Assembly (NCBI GenBank): GCA_023436495.1
Contig: JAEZIT010000009.1
Coordinates: 1-47,141 of the forward strand
From: Acidobacteriota bacterium
GTDB taxonomy: Bacteria > Acidobacteriota > Blastocatellia > Pyrinomonadales > Pyrinomonadaceae
DNA length: 47,141 nucleotides
Direction: 5' to 3'
Shown here piece by piece: positions 33,408-41,659 of this stretch. Positions within the stretch are counted from its first letter, which is position 1. Each line of letters begins with the position of its first letter. The notes under the pieces were generated by a model, which was not told the DNA's origin, ran no database searches, and worked only from the letters and a program-made list of their open reading frames with translations. The translations under genes and the position numbers were made by a program.

Positions 33408-34097
33408 ATGCCGCTGGCTGTTCTAAAACGAATCTTTCTATTAATCGCCGTTTCTTTGGTGGCGACGATCCCGGCCGCTGCGCAAACGGCCTCCGCCGGC
33501 GAGGCTCGTTCGGGTCCGGCGGTAAAAGCGCATAAGACCATCTTTCTCGATTCCGACGGCAACCTTGTTTCGAATAACGAATTCGTCGACATTCGCATGG
33601 CGAACCCGTCGTATCCGGACGCCACGGTCGTTAAGACACTTGAAGACGGCACGGTCGAATTCCAACTCCAAAAAATACCGCAGGAAGGAATGCCGGCGCC
33701 GGCGTTATCGGTAACCGACATTCACGGACGAAAATTCGGCTCCGCCGAACTCGCCGGAAAAGTCGTCGTCTTGAATTTCTGGTTCATCGGCTGTCCGCCG
33801 TGCATGGCGGAGATCCCGCATTTGAACAAACTCCGCGAACAGTATGCTTCGCGTGACGACATCGTGTTTCTGGCCCTAACGCATGACGATCGTGAATCAG
33901 TAAAGAAATTTCTGGCACGCAAGCCTTTCAATTACGTGATCGGCGCCGAATCGCAGGCTATTCAGGAACGATTCGTTTTCGCCGGCTTCCCGAAGAACAT
34001 AGTCGTAGGCCGCGACGGCCGAATTGTTTATTGGCGCAGCACGGTGCGTGCCTGGGACAAATTCGAATCGGTCATAAAGGCCGAATTAGGAAAGTAG
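33408..34097 (+). CDS. TlpA-like thioredoxin-fold protein, periplasmic
   Basis: 229 residues. Signal peptide to about residue 25 (cleavage near AAAQ), an N-terminal domain of about 70 residues with no known family, then a thioredoxin/AhpC-TSA fold from about 95 with GKVVVLNFWFIGCPPCMAEI; the redox pair is Cys129 and Cys132. FAGFPKNIVVGRDGRIVYWR is the cis-Pro region of the TlpA group. It probably reduces or maintains disulfides in the periplasm. It ends four bases before purE, so the two could be co-transcribed despite unrelated roles. Confidence 0.9.
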   Translation: MPLAVLKRIFLLIAVSLVATIPAAAQTASAGEARSGPAVKAHKTIFLDSDGNLVSNNEFVDIRMANPSYPDATVVKTLEDGTVEFQLQKIPQEGMPAPALSVTDIHGRKFGSAELAGKVVVLNFWFIGCPPCMAEIPHLNKLREQYASRDDIVFLALTHDDRESVKKFLARKPFNYVIGAESQAIQERFVFAGFPKNIVVGRDGRIVYWRSTVRAWDKFESVIKAELGK

Positions 34098-34101
34098 AAC
34101 T

Positions 34102-34590
34102 ATGAGCGAAAAACCGCTTGTCGCTGTGATCATGGGCAGCAAATCCGATTGGGAAACTATGAAGAACGCCGTCGACGTGCTCGAAGAATTCGGCGTTCCC
34201 TACGAAGCAAAGATCGTTTCCGCACACCGTACGCCGGACCTGCTGTTCGACTTTGCCAAATACGCCGAAGCGAAGGGGCTAGAGGTGATCATTGCCGGCG
34301 CCGGCGGCGCGGCCCATCTGCCCGGAATGTGCGCTTCGCAGACGATCCTGCCCGTTCTTGGCGTTCCCGTCGAAAGCAAAGCGCTCAAGGGAATGGATTC
34401 TCTGCTCTCCATCGTGCAAATGCCCGCCGGAATTCCGGTCGGAACGCTAGCCATTGGAGCGGCCGGCGCGAAAAACGCCGCCCTTATGGCGGTCTCGATC
34501 CTCGCGAATTCGCGGCCGGAGTTGAGGGAAGGGCTTCGTCGGTTCAGAGAACATCAAACTCGCTCCGTAATGGAAACGGGCCTAAGTTGA
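34102..34590 (+). CDS. purE: N5-carboxyaminoimidazole ribonucleotide mutase
   Basis: 162 residues. IMGSKSDWETMKNAV at the start, SAHRTPDLLFDFA, and GGAAHLPGMCASQTILPVLG are all class I PurE signatures. It moves the carboxyl group from N5-CAIR to CAIR in purine synthesis. The partner purK follows 100 bases downstream. Length and order are normal. Confidence 0.97.
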   Translation: MSEKPLVAVIMGSKSDWETMKNAVDVLEEFGVPYEAKIVSAHRTPDLLFDFAKYAEAKGLEVIIAGAGGAAHLPGMCASQTILPVLGVPVESKALKGMDSLLSIVQMPAGIPVGTLAIGAAGAKNAALMAVSILANSRPELREGLRRFREHQTRSVMETGLS

Positions 34591-34690
34591 GACATTGCTC
34601 CGATCGCCTGAGTGCAGAAAACGACATGCAGTTCACGCTAAGCGCGCCGAAATGACTTAAAATCTCCATTCGTGCTATTCGAGTAAATTT

Positions 34691-35833
34691 GTGGCTAAGA
34701 TAATTCTTCCCAATTCAACCATTGGCGTTTTCGGCAGCGGACAGCTCGGCCGTATGTTAACGCTTGAGGCGCGAAAGATGGGCTATCGCGTCCATACTTT
34801 TTCGCCGGACAGCGACACACCGACTGGCCAGGTCGCCGATATCGAGACCGCGGCTGAATATACCGATCTGGACGCCGTTCGCTCGTTTGCCCGCTCGGTC
34901 GACGTGGTGACGTTTGAATTCGAGAATGTACCGTCCGCAGCCGTCGAAGCAGCGGCCGAATTCGTGCCCGTTCATCCGAAGGGCGAGATCCTTCACACAA
35001 CACAGAATCGCCTGCGTGAAAAGAATTTCCTGTCCGATAACGGGTTTCCCGTCGCGCCATTTCGGCAAGTCCGCATCATCGAAGACCTTTTCCGCGCGGC
35101 CGGTGAGATCGGGACGCCCGCCGTGCTGAAGACTGCGGGCTTCGGATACGATGGCAAAGGCCAACAGAAGATATTGTCGCTGAGCGATATCGAACCCGCA
35201 TTTGCTGCCCTGAACGGCACGGAGGCGGTGTTAGAAGCGTTCGTAGAATTTGAAAAGGAAGTTTCCGTGGTTTGTGCGCGCGGCAGCGACGGAGAATTCG
35301 CTCATTACGGTGTTATCGAAAATTCTCATGCAAACCACATCCTCGACGTTTCATTCGCGCCCGCCGCGGTTTCGGAAAAGGTCCAAGCCGAGGCAGTTGA
35401 GATCAGCCGTGCGATCGCCGAAAGATTCGGATATGTGGGTACGATGTGCGTGGAATTTTTCCTAAATCCCGACGGGACGCTGGTCGTAAACGAAATAGCG
35501 CCGCGGCCGCATAATTCCGGGCACCTGACGTTTGCCGGGCCGTGCGTTACGTCTCAATTCGAACAGCAGCTTCGCGCCGTATGCGGCCTGCCGCTCGGAT
35601 CGACCGAATTTTATAGTCCGGCGGCGATGGCGAATTTGTTGGGCGATATTTGGAAAGACGGCGAACCGGATTGGGCCGCTGCGATCGCGCTCCCCAACGT
35701 GAAAGTTCACCTATACGGCAAGTCCGAAGCCCGGCCCGGCCGCAAGATGGGGCATATTACCGCAACGGGCAGTTCGCCGGCTGAGGCCGCGGCGCTTGTT
35801 CAACGTGCCCGGCTCGCCCTTACAGAACAATAG
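34691..35833 (+). CDS. purK: N5-carboxyaminoimidazole ribonucleotide synthase
   Basis: 380 residues. The N-terminal loop GVFGSGQLGRMLTLEARKMG binds the phosphate of AIR, and the ATP-grasp domain follows (PAVLKTAGFGYDGKGQQKI, EAFVEFEKEVSVVCARG, NEIAPRPHNSGH). It makes N5-CAIR from AIR, bicarbonate and ATP, feeding PurE. It is convergent with crcB, 21 bases away. Confidence 0.97.
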   Translation: MAKIILPNSTIGVFGSGQLGRMLTLEARKMGYRVHTFSPDSDTPTGQVADIETAAEYTDLDAVRSFARSVDVVTFEFENVPSAAVEAAAEFVPVHPKGEILHTTQNRLREKNFLSDNGFPVAPFRQVRIIEDLFRAAGEIGTPAVLKTAGFGYDGKGQQKILSLSDIEPAFAALNGTEAVLEAFVEFEKEVSVVCARGSDGEFAHYGVIENSHANHILDVSFAPAAVSEKVQAEAVEISRAIAERFGYVGTMCVEFFLNPDGTLVVNEIAPRPHNSGHLTFAGPCVTSQFEQQLRAVCGLPLGSTEFYSPAAMANLLGDIWKDGEPDWAAAIALPNVKVHLYGKSEARPGRKMGHITATGSSPAEAAALVQRARLALTEQ

Positions 35834-35854
35834 CCGTCGATCGCGGCAGTTTTC

Positions 35855-36238
35855 TCAGAATTTCCGCGCAAGTGCAACGCCACCTAGCAAACCGACGAAT
35901 CCGACCGCGACGCTCAAAAAAAGATAAAGCAATGCCATGATCGTTCGTTCATCCCTTACCAACCCATAGATCTCCATCTCGAAGGTGGAAAATGTCGTGA
36001 ATGCCCCGAGAAAGCCGACGATCACCGCCATGCGAACGTGATCGTTCACGGCATATTTGTCCGTCAGCAGGATCAGTAAAAATCCGATCAAGAATGACCC
36101 CGAAACGTTGATAACAAAGGTTGGCAGCGGAAATTTGCCAAACAATCCGGCGAGCGGAGAAATGTTGATCAAATAGCGAGCGACAGCACCGAAAGCTCCG
36201 CCCGCCGCAATTGCGAATATCCTCGAAAGATTTTCCAC
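35855..36238 (-). CDS. crcB: Fluoride channel CrcB/FluC
   Basis: 127 residues with four helices. AAGGAFGAVARYLI, the central LPTFVINVSGSFLIGFL and VGFLGAFTTFSTFEMEI are diagnostic, with the Asn and Phe residues that line the fluoride pores. It works as a dual-topology dimer that exports fluoride. The start is a GTG at 36238. I found no convincing fluoride riboswitch in the 104-base upstream spacer. Confidence 0.94.
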   Translation of the reverse strand: MENLSRIFAIAAGGAFGAVARYLINISPLAGLFGKFPLPTFVINVSGSFLIGFLLILLTDKYAVNDHVRMAVIVGFLGAFTTFSTFEMEIYGLVRDERTIMALLYLFLSVAVGFVGLLGGVALARKF

Positions 36239-36342
36239 TATGGTTTTAGCCTGCTCCCGTGTGGGTAGCGTTTCGAATTATACGATTTTGCCCGAAAATA
36301 AGCATTTGCGCCCCTTTTATTATCAAGTTAAACTGAAAAGTT

Positions 36343-36828
36343 ATGGCTGAAGCGCTTGCATTTTCGCGAACATCCGACCGCGCAGTGGTTTATGACGAGA
36401 TCGTGCCGCAGATCGAAGCGCTGGTTGCCGCAGAGCCCGATATTATTGCAAATCTTGCAAATATCGCAGCTGCGCTCAAGGAAGCGTTTGGTTTTTTCTG
36501 GGTCGGGTTTTATTTGAAAAAGGACGAGCAGCTCGTTCTGGGGCCGTTTCAGGGGCCGATCGCATGCACTAGGATCAATTTCGGCGAAGGTGTCTGCGGT
36601 AATGCATTCTCGAAACAGGAAACGGTGATCGTTCCAAACGTGGACGAATTTCCGGGACATATCGCCTGCAGCTCGGCGTCCCGATCCGAGATCGTGATCC
36701 CATTATTTGACCGAAACGGCGACGCGGCTGGTGTGCTGGACGTCGACAGCGACAGGCTGAATGATTTTTCCGCGGCGGACGCCGACGGACTTGAGCGGAT
36801 CGCGGCGATCATCGCCGGTATTTTATAA
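36343..36828 (+). CDS. msrC: Free methionine-R-sulfoxide reductase (GAF domain)
   Basis: 161 residues comprising one GAF domain. Cys75, Cys85 and Cys109 have the same spacing (10 and 24) as the three redox cysteines of E. coli fRMsr, and WVGFYL with GPFQGPIACTRI is the family signature. It reduces free methionine-R-sulfoxide, protecting the methionine pool. No Shine-Dalgarno precedes the ATG. TerC follows 21 bases downstream, probably in the same transcript. Confidence 0.93.
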   Translation: MAEALAFSRTSDRAVVYDEIVPQIEALVAAEPDIIANLANIAAALKEAFGFFWVGFYLKKDEQLVLGPFQGPIACTRINFGEGVCGNAFSKQETVIVPNVDEFPGHIACSSASRSEIVIPLFDRNGDAAGVLDVDSDRLNDFSAADADGLERIAAIIAGIL

Positions 36829-36849
36829 CGCTATTATTTTACAACATAT

Positions 36850-37959
36850 ATGACAGGTATCGAACACCCTTTATGGGTATGGTTGTTGTTCTTCGGGATC
36901 GTCCTTGTGGCGCTGTTCGTTGACGTTGGTATTGTAAACCGGCACGCGCATGAGCCGACCAAAAAGGAAACGATCGCCTGGAGCATCGTCTGGGTCTCGC
37001 TCGCGCTCGCATTTAATGTCTTTATCTATTTTCAGGTCGGAAATCACTACAACGATTGGGACCTCGCTCTTTCGCAGGCAAAGCTCTTTTTCACCGGCTA
37101 TCTGATCGAACTGTCGCTGTCGGTCGATAACCTATTTGTCTTTCTGCTTTTGTTCGGCTATTTCAAAGTCCCGAAAAAATATCAGCACCGAGTTTTGTTC
37201 TGGGGCATCATGGGCGCTCTCGTTATGCGCATGATCATGATCTTTGCCGGAGCGGAGCTGGTCGAGCGATTTCACTGGATCATTTATGTTTTCGGTGCGT
37301 TCCTTGTCTATACGGGCCTAAGCATGTTCAAGGGCGGCGACGAGAACTTTGAGCCGCATGAAAGTGCAGTAATTAAATTTATTACTCGATTTGTCCGCAT
37401 CTCGAAACACTACGAGGGTGAAAAATTCTTTGTCGTAAAGGACGGCGTCCGCTCAGGCACGCTGCTCCTTCTGGTGCTGATAACAGTTGAATTTACTGAC
37501 CTCGTATTCGCCGTCGATTCGATTCCCGCGATCTTTGGCATAACAACGGACCGGTTCATTGTTTATACCTCTAACATATTCGCAATATTAGGCTTGCGAA
37601 CGTTCTTCTTCTTACTTGCCGGCCTTGCCGACCGATTCCATTATTTGAAGATCGGGCTTGCATTCATTCTGTCGTTTATCGGGATAAAGATGCTTTTGCC
37701 TCTTTTTGTTCACGGTCTGCTATTATTGATGGGCGGCGGCGAGCCTACCCCTTTCACGGAACTTTTAAGGGTATATTCGATGCCGGACCTAAATTCACCG
37801 GCAGACAAAGAACTTAATCATCAGATCGAGCAAACGGTCATCAACATCTCGTTAGGTGTAGTCGTCGGGGCTATTGCACTCTCGATAATCTTTTCGCTGC
37901 TGTTCCCGCAGAAAAAGGAAGCGGTATCCGAACAGCCGAACCCGGCCGAAAACGCCTGA
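36850..37959 (+). CDS. TerC/Alx family membrane protein
   Basis: 369 residues with about nine helices. ELSLSVDNLFVFLLLFGYF and TDLVFAVDSIPAIFGIT are the paired acidic signatures of the TerC family, which handles manganese or other divalent metals and includes the pH-responsive Alx. A 40-residue C-terminal region with an extra helix exceeds short family members. It lies between msrC and a FecR-domain gene with gaps of 21 and 9 bases. Confidence 0.93.
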   Translation: MTGIEHPLWVWLLFFGIVLVALFVDVGIVNRHAHEPTKKETIAWSIVWVSLALAFNVFIYFQVGNHYNDWDLALSQAKLFFTGYLIELSLSVDNLFVFLLLFGYFKVPKKYQHRVLFWGIMGALVMRMIMIFAGAELVERFHWIIYVFGAFLVYTGLSMFKGGDENFEPHESAVIKFITRFVRISKHYEGEKFFVVKDGVRSGTLLLLVLITVEFTDLVFAVDSIPAIFGITTDRFIVYTSNIFAILGLRTFFFLLAGLADRFHYLKIGLAFILSFIGIKMLLPLFVHGLLLLMGGGEPTPFTELLRVYSMPDLNSPADKELNHQIEQTVINISLGVVVGAIALSIIFSLLFPQKKEAVSEQPNPAENA

Positions 37960-37968
37960 TCGCACGTA

Positions 37969-39201
37969 ATGGACGATAACAAGTATCATAAGTTCTACAT
38001 AGATTGGTGGAACATCCGCAAGAGCACGATCTACGGCTTGATCGCCTTGGTCGTGCTCGCGGCGGTGCTTGGGGGCGGTGCCTGGTGGGCGGTGCGCTAC
38101 GACTGGTTTGCGGCTCCTGTAACGTCCGATATTCCGAAGGATGCGGCGCGGATCGTTTCATTCGAGGGTGATGTCAGGATCACGCGCGCGGCAACGCGCG
38201 AGACGATCCTCGTAACCAAAGAAACTTTCGTCGCCGCCGGCGATGCTATCCAGACCCAGGCGGACGGCCGTGCCGTCGTTCAGATGATCGACGGTTCCGT
38301 TTATTCCGTCCGTCCGAACAGCACTGTGGTCGTCCGCGACATCTCATCGCTGTTCGGCGGCCGCAATATACGCGTCTCGCTCGATGACGGCCAATTGAAC
38401 GTCCGTACCGAGGAACAGCCTGAAAACACGCAGAACATCGTCGAAGTCGCCGAATCCGAAAGCCGCCTGATGTCTGAGACAGACGCGAGCTTCAATGCGG
38501 ACGCACAGACCAATGGCGGCGAGATCCGGATCAGCCGCGGCGGCGTCGAAACCACGATGGGCGGGCAAAAGACCGTTATCGGCGAGAACGAATTTGCGGC
38601 AGTCAGTAACGGAAATCTGTCATCCAAAGAAAAACTGCTTGAGCCGCCGAAGCCCGCATCGCCGGCAAATGCCGCGCAGGTCATAGACGCGGGAGCAGGA
38701 GCAAATCTCGGGTTTACGTGGCAGGAAACGGCAGGCGGCTCGGTCTATCAACTGCAGGTTGCGCGGTCGCCCTACTTTGCTCCGGACACGATATTGGCCG
38801 ACCGAAGCGGGTTGACGACCCGGGAATTCAGAATGAGCGGCCTCACGCCCGGAACCTATTACTGGCGATTGCGAGCGACCGCAAGGAGCGGCCAGACGAC
38901 CAACTGGAGTGATCCATCGCGTTTCACCGTTATTATCGGCGGCGGCGGGCAGCAGATCGATGCGGCGGAATGGCGTGTAGAAACCATCGGCGGCAATGTT
39001 TACATTATCGGCGGACGAACACGTCCGGGCGTGTCCGTCAGTTCGCAGGGACGCGAGACATTTGCCGCATCGGACGGGACGTTCAAACTGCAGGTATCGA
39101 GCAAATCGTCGGTCGTGCCGGTCGAGATCCGCGATGACCGGGGCAACCGCAGCGGCTATATTTTGTCACTTAGAAACGCAAGCGTGACGCGGCGTTATTA
39201 A
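37969..39201 (+). CDS. FecR-domain protein with fibronectin-like segment
   Basis: 410 residues. Short cytoplasmic N-terminus, one helix (about 26-46), a FecR domain (about 60-150, including VSFEGDVRITRA and AVVQMIDGSVYSVRPNS), a Pro/Ala linker, an Ig/Fn3-like module (about 240-325, LGFTWQETAGGSVYQLQVAR and TYYWRLRATA), and a final beta-rich domain. FecR proteins usually signal to an adjacent ECF sigma factor, but none is here, so a structural or envelope-sensing role is as likely. It follows TerC by nine bases. Confidence 0.87.
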   Translation: MDDNKYHKFYIDWWNIRKSTIYGLIALVVLAAVLGGGAWWAVRYDWFAAPVTSDIPKDAARIVSFEGDVRITRAATRETILVTKETFVAAGDAIQTQADGRAVVQMIDGSVYSVRPNSTVVVRDISSLFGGRNIRVSLDDGQLNVRTEEQPENTQNIVEVAESESRLMSETDASFNADAQTNGGEIRISRGGVETTMGGQKTVIGENEFAAVSNGNLSSKEKLLEPPKPASPANAAQVIDAGAGANLGFTWQETAGGSVYQLQVARSPYFAPDTILADRSGLTTREFRMSGLTPGTYYWRLRATARSGQTTNWSDPSRFTVIIGGGGQQIDAAEWRVETIGGNVYIIGGRTRPGVSVSSQGRETFAASDGTFKLQVSSKSSVVPVEIRDDRGNRSGYILSLRNASVTRRY

Positions 39202-39223
39202 CAGGCGTTAGAGGAGTTCAGCA

Positions 39224-40186
39224 ATAGCACACGTTCACGGAGACAAGCACGAACGGCGGCCCGCCGGCAGTTTAAGGCGCCTTAAGATCGCGCTGGTGCT
39301 TACGCTCGTCTATATGCTGGCAGAGGCGGTGGGCGGATGGCTCACCAATTCGCTGGCGCTGCTTGCCGATGCCGGGCATATGCTGACCGACGTCGCCGCG
39401 CTGTCATTGACCCTGGCCGCAATTTGGTTTGCTGAGCGTCCGGCAACACCGCGGAAAACATACGGCTATTACCGCCTGGAGATCCTCGCCGCTTTCGTCA
39501 ACGGCATTGCGCTGGTACTGCTTTCGCTATGGATAATTTATGAGGCATTCGAACGCTGGCAGTCGCCGCCGGAGATAAAAGGCTTCGGAATGACGGCGGT
39601 CGCAGCCGGCGGCCTCGCGGTCAACGCCGTCGCGGCATACCTGCTGCATTCCGATCATAAACACGATCTGAACATTCGCGGTGCTTGGCTCCATGTTATG
39701 GGCGACCTGCTGGGTTCAGTGGCCGCGATCGCCGCCGGCCTGGCGATAATTGCGTTCGGCTGGAATTGGGCCGATGCGGTGTGCAGCGTGGCGATCAGTG
39801 TGATCATCATTGCCGGTGCTTGGCGGCTAATCATGGATTCGGTCAACGTACTTCTCGAAGGCACACCGGTACACATAAACATCGCCGCCGTCGAACAGGC
39901 AATTCTTGATACCGAAGGCGTAAGCAGCGTGCACGACCTGCACGTCTGGACGATATCGTCCGGAATAGAAGCACTATCCGCACACATCAGCCATGACGAT
40001 TCGGTCGTGCATACTGAGTTGCTCTCGGCCGTCCGCACAAAACTTCACGATTCATTCGGCATCGATCATCTGACGATCCAGATGGAAACATTAGACCTCG
40101 AGGCTGAGGGCACATATGTTTGCATGACCGGGTCAAACTGCTTTCGCGCCGATGCAGCGGCAAAGGCCCAGGGCAGGGCCAGCTAA
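39224..40186 (+). CDS. Cation diffusion facilitator (CzcD/ZitB-like), AUA start likely
   Basis: About 320 residues if initiated at 39224. Helices carry DAGHMLTDVAAL and HVMGDLLGSVAAI, whose His/Asp pairs form the transport site, followed by a cytoplasmic metal-binding domain (HDLHVWTISSGIEALSAHIS). It exports Zn, Co or similar ions. The His-rich N-terminus (HVHGDKHERR) and the GAGGAG ribosome site seven bases before it fit a start at 39224, but that codon is ATA. No ATG, GTG or TTG lies between the upstream stop (39209) and a GTG at 39296, which would remove this N-terminus and part of helix 1. Rare AUA initiation, a mutation or a sequence error are the options. Confidence 0.85.
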   Translation: MAHVHGDKHERRPAGSLRRLKIALVLTLVYMLAEAVGGWLTNSLALLADAGHMLTDVAALSLTLAAIWFAERPATPRKTYGYYRLEILAAFVNGIALVLLSLWIIYEAFERWQSPPEIKGFGMTAVAAGGLAVNAVAAYLLHSDHKHDLNIRGAWLHVMGDLLGSVAAIAAGLAIIAFGWNWADAVCSVAISVIIIAGAWRLIMDSVNVLLEGTPVHINIAAVEQAILDTEGVSSVHDLHVWTISSGIEALSAHISHDDSVVHTELLSAVRTKLHDSFGIDHLTIQMETLDLEAEGTYVCMTGSNCFRADAAAKAQGRAS

Positions 40187-40200
40187 GCGGCCGCCGTCAA

Positions 40201-40241
40201 AAATGTGGTACGTACCACATTTCGTACGATGTGCCACACAT
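40201..40241 (+). promoter_or_regulatory. CRP-type double palindrome upstream of larA
   Basis: A perfect 22-bp palindrome (40201-40222) has the form AAATGTGG-N6-CCACATTT; its outer AAATGTG/CACATTT match the ideal E. coli CRP site, with TGTG-N8-CACA spacing. A second dyad with the same half-site, ATGTG-CCA-CACAT (40229-40241), follows with 26 bases between equivalent left half-sites. It lies between the CDF and larA-like genes, ending 26 bases before the larA start. A CRP/FNR-superfamily regulator is the natural candidate; the L. plantarum lar genes are controlled by such a protein, LarR. Because it is a perfect dyad it could also fold in RNA, but no U-tract follows. Confidence 0.6.
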
Positions 40242-40267
40242 AAGACAGGGATTGACTGGATCTGTTT

Positions 40268-41521
40268 ATGGCATCGACCAACCTTAAATACGGCAGATCG
40301 GCGATCAGCCTGGAATACGATCCGTCGCGGTTTGAAGTTATCGGGTCCCCGGTGCGTAGACCGGCCCTGACGGACGTCGAGATCGGTGCAAGTTTCGATC
40401 ACCCGATTGGATCGCCGCTCGAAGAGATCGTTGCTCCGGGCGAAACGGTCCTGATCGCCGTTCCCGATGCAACGCGGCAGACCGCCTCAGGACAGATCGT
40501 AAACTTGCTCGTCCGGCGATTGATCGCAAACGGCACGGCTCCGCATGAGATAAGGATAATATTTGCCACAGGCATTCACCGGCACGTCACCGAAGCCGAA
40601 AAGCAAACTATCCTTACGCCCTTTATCGCGCAGCGGATCGGCACTGCGGCCCATGACGCGCATAATCAACTTAAACTCTTCAAGGTCGGTGAAACCTCGG
40701 GCGGGATACCGATCGAGTTAAACTGGATGCTGACCGAATACGATCACGTGGTTTTGGTCGGCGGCGTCACATTTCACTATTTCGCGGGGTTTACTGGCGG
40801 GCGGAAGCTCATTTGTCCAGGGCTCGCGTCGGCGCGGACGCTCGAAGAAACACACAAGCTTGCATTCGATTTCGAAACCAAGGGACGCCGGAGCGGCGTC
40901 GGGCCGGGACTGCTCGAAGGAAATGCCGTTCACGAGGCGTTCGTTGAAGCTGTTGAAACAATAAAGCCTGCGTTTGCAATAAATACGATCGTCGATAATG
41001 AAGGCTCTGCGACCGACGTCTTTTGCGGCGATTGGAAGGAATCGCATCGAGCAGCATGCGAGCAATACGCTGACGGGCACACTATCAGAATTGCCGAAAA
41101 ACGCGAGCTTGTGATCGTAAGCTGCGGCGGATATCCGTTCGACATCAACATGATACAGGCGCACAAAGCGCTCGATGCCGCTTCACGAGCCTGTTCCGAC
41201 GGCGGAACGATCGTCCTATTAGCCGAATGTTCGGACGGTCCCGGCCGCGATGATTTTCCGGCTTGGTTCGCCGCCCGCGATAGTGCCGATCTGGCGGAAC
41301 GTCTCTGCAGCGGCTATCAGGTCAATGGCCAAACGGCCTGGAGTGTTCTCGAAAAAGCCGAGCGGTTTAATGTCCATTTGCTGTCGTCCTTACCCGCGGA
41401 CGATGCCAGGCGCATGCGATTATTGCCCATCGAAGACGGCGCAGATATCCAGCGTCTCACAGAAAGGACCGGAGGCGGATATATTCTCCCGTTCGGATCT
41501 AAATTCCTTCCCGTTACGTAA
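40268..41521 (+). CDS. larA: LarA-family nickel-pincer racemase/epimerase
   Basis: 417 residues. Asp67 and Arg70 (PDATR), His104 (TGIH), His170 and Lys180 (FHYFAGFTGGRK) and His196 (ETH) match L. plantarum LarA His108, His174, Lys184 and His200 with a near-constant offset and identical H-to-K and K-to-H spacings (10 and 16). LarA uses the nickel-pincer nucleotide tethered to the Lys to racemise lactate; homologues act on malate, phenyllactate or sugar acids, so the substrate here is open. larB, larC and larE are not nearby. A CRP-type palindrome precedes it. Confidence 0.9.
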   Translation: MASTNLKYGRSAISLEYDPSRFEVIGSPVRRPALTDVEIGASFDHPIGSPLEEIVAPGETVLIAVPDATRQTASGQIVNLLVRRLIANGTAPHEIRIIFATGIHRHVTEAEKQTILTPFIAQRIGTAAHDAHNQLKLFKVGETSGGIPIELNWMLTEYDHVVLVGGVTFHYFAGFTGGRKLICPGLASARTLEETHKLAFDFETKGRRSGVGPGLLEGNAVHEAFVEAVETIKPAFAINTIVDNEGSATDVFCGDWKESHRAACEQYADGHTIRIAEKRELVIVSCGGYPFDINMIQAHKALDAASRACSDGGTIVLLAECSDGPGRDDFPAWFAARDSADLAERLCSGYQVNGQTAWSVLEKAERFNVHLLSSLPADDARRMRLLPIEDGADIQRLTERTGGGYILPFGSKFLPVT

Positions 41522-41622
41522 ATCCGTTCTAAATCGATACAAAATAATGAGCTGAGCGTAAGTGTTTGCCGGATTTTAACTTGCGAAAAAGATTTTTCTT
41601 GCGCTGAGCTTTGTAACTCGGA

Positions 41623-41659
41623 TAAGATTCCAGCACTAATCTTATACAGGAGGACTCCT
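41623..41659 (+). promoter_or_regulatory. Inverted repeat and self-complementary Shine-Dalgarno before the FG-GAP gene
   Basis: TAAGATT (41623-41629) and AATCTTA (41638-41644) form a perfect 7-bp dyad with an eight-base loop. The Shine-Dalgarno AGGAG (41648-41652) is followed by CTCCT (41655-41659), which can pair with it immediately before the ATG. The first dyad may be an operator or hairpin; the second could limit ribosome access. Confidence 0.4.

Noticed and set aside
36239..36342. Fluoride riboswitch upstream of crcB
   Set aside because: The minus-strand leader lacks the conserved GGCGATGG...GTTCGCC core and the pseudoknot arms that I would expect.
39209..39300. Truncated CDF starting at GTG 39296
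   Set aside because: It would remove the conserved His-rich N-terminus and part of helix 1 and has no ribosome site; the ATA at 39224 fits better, though not proven.
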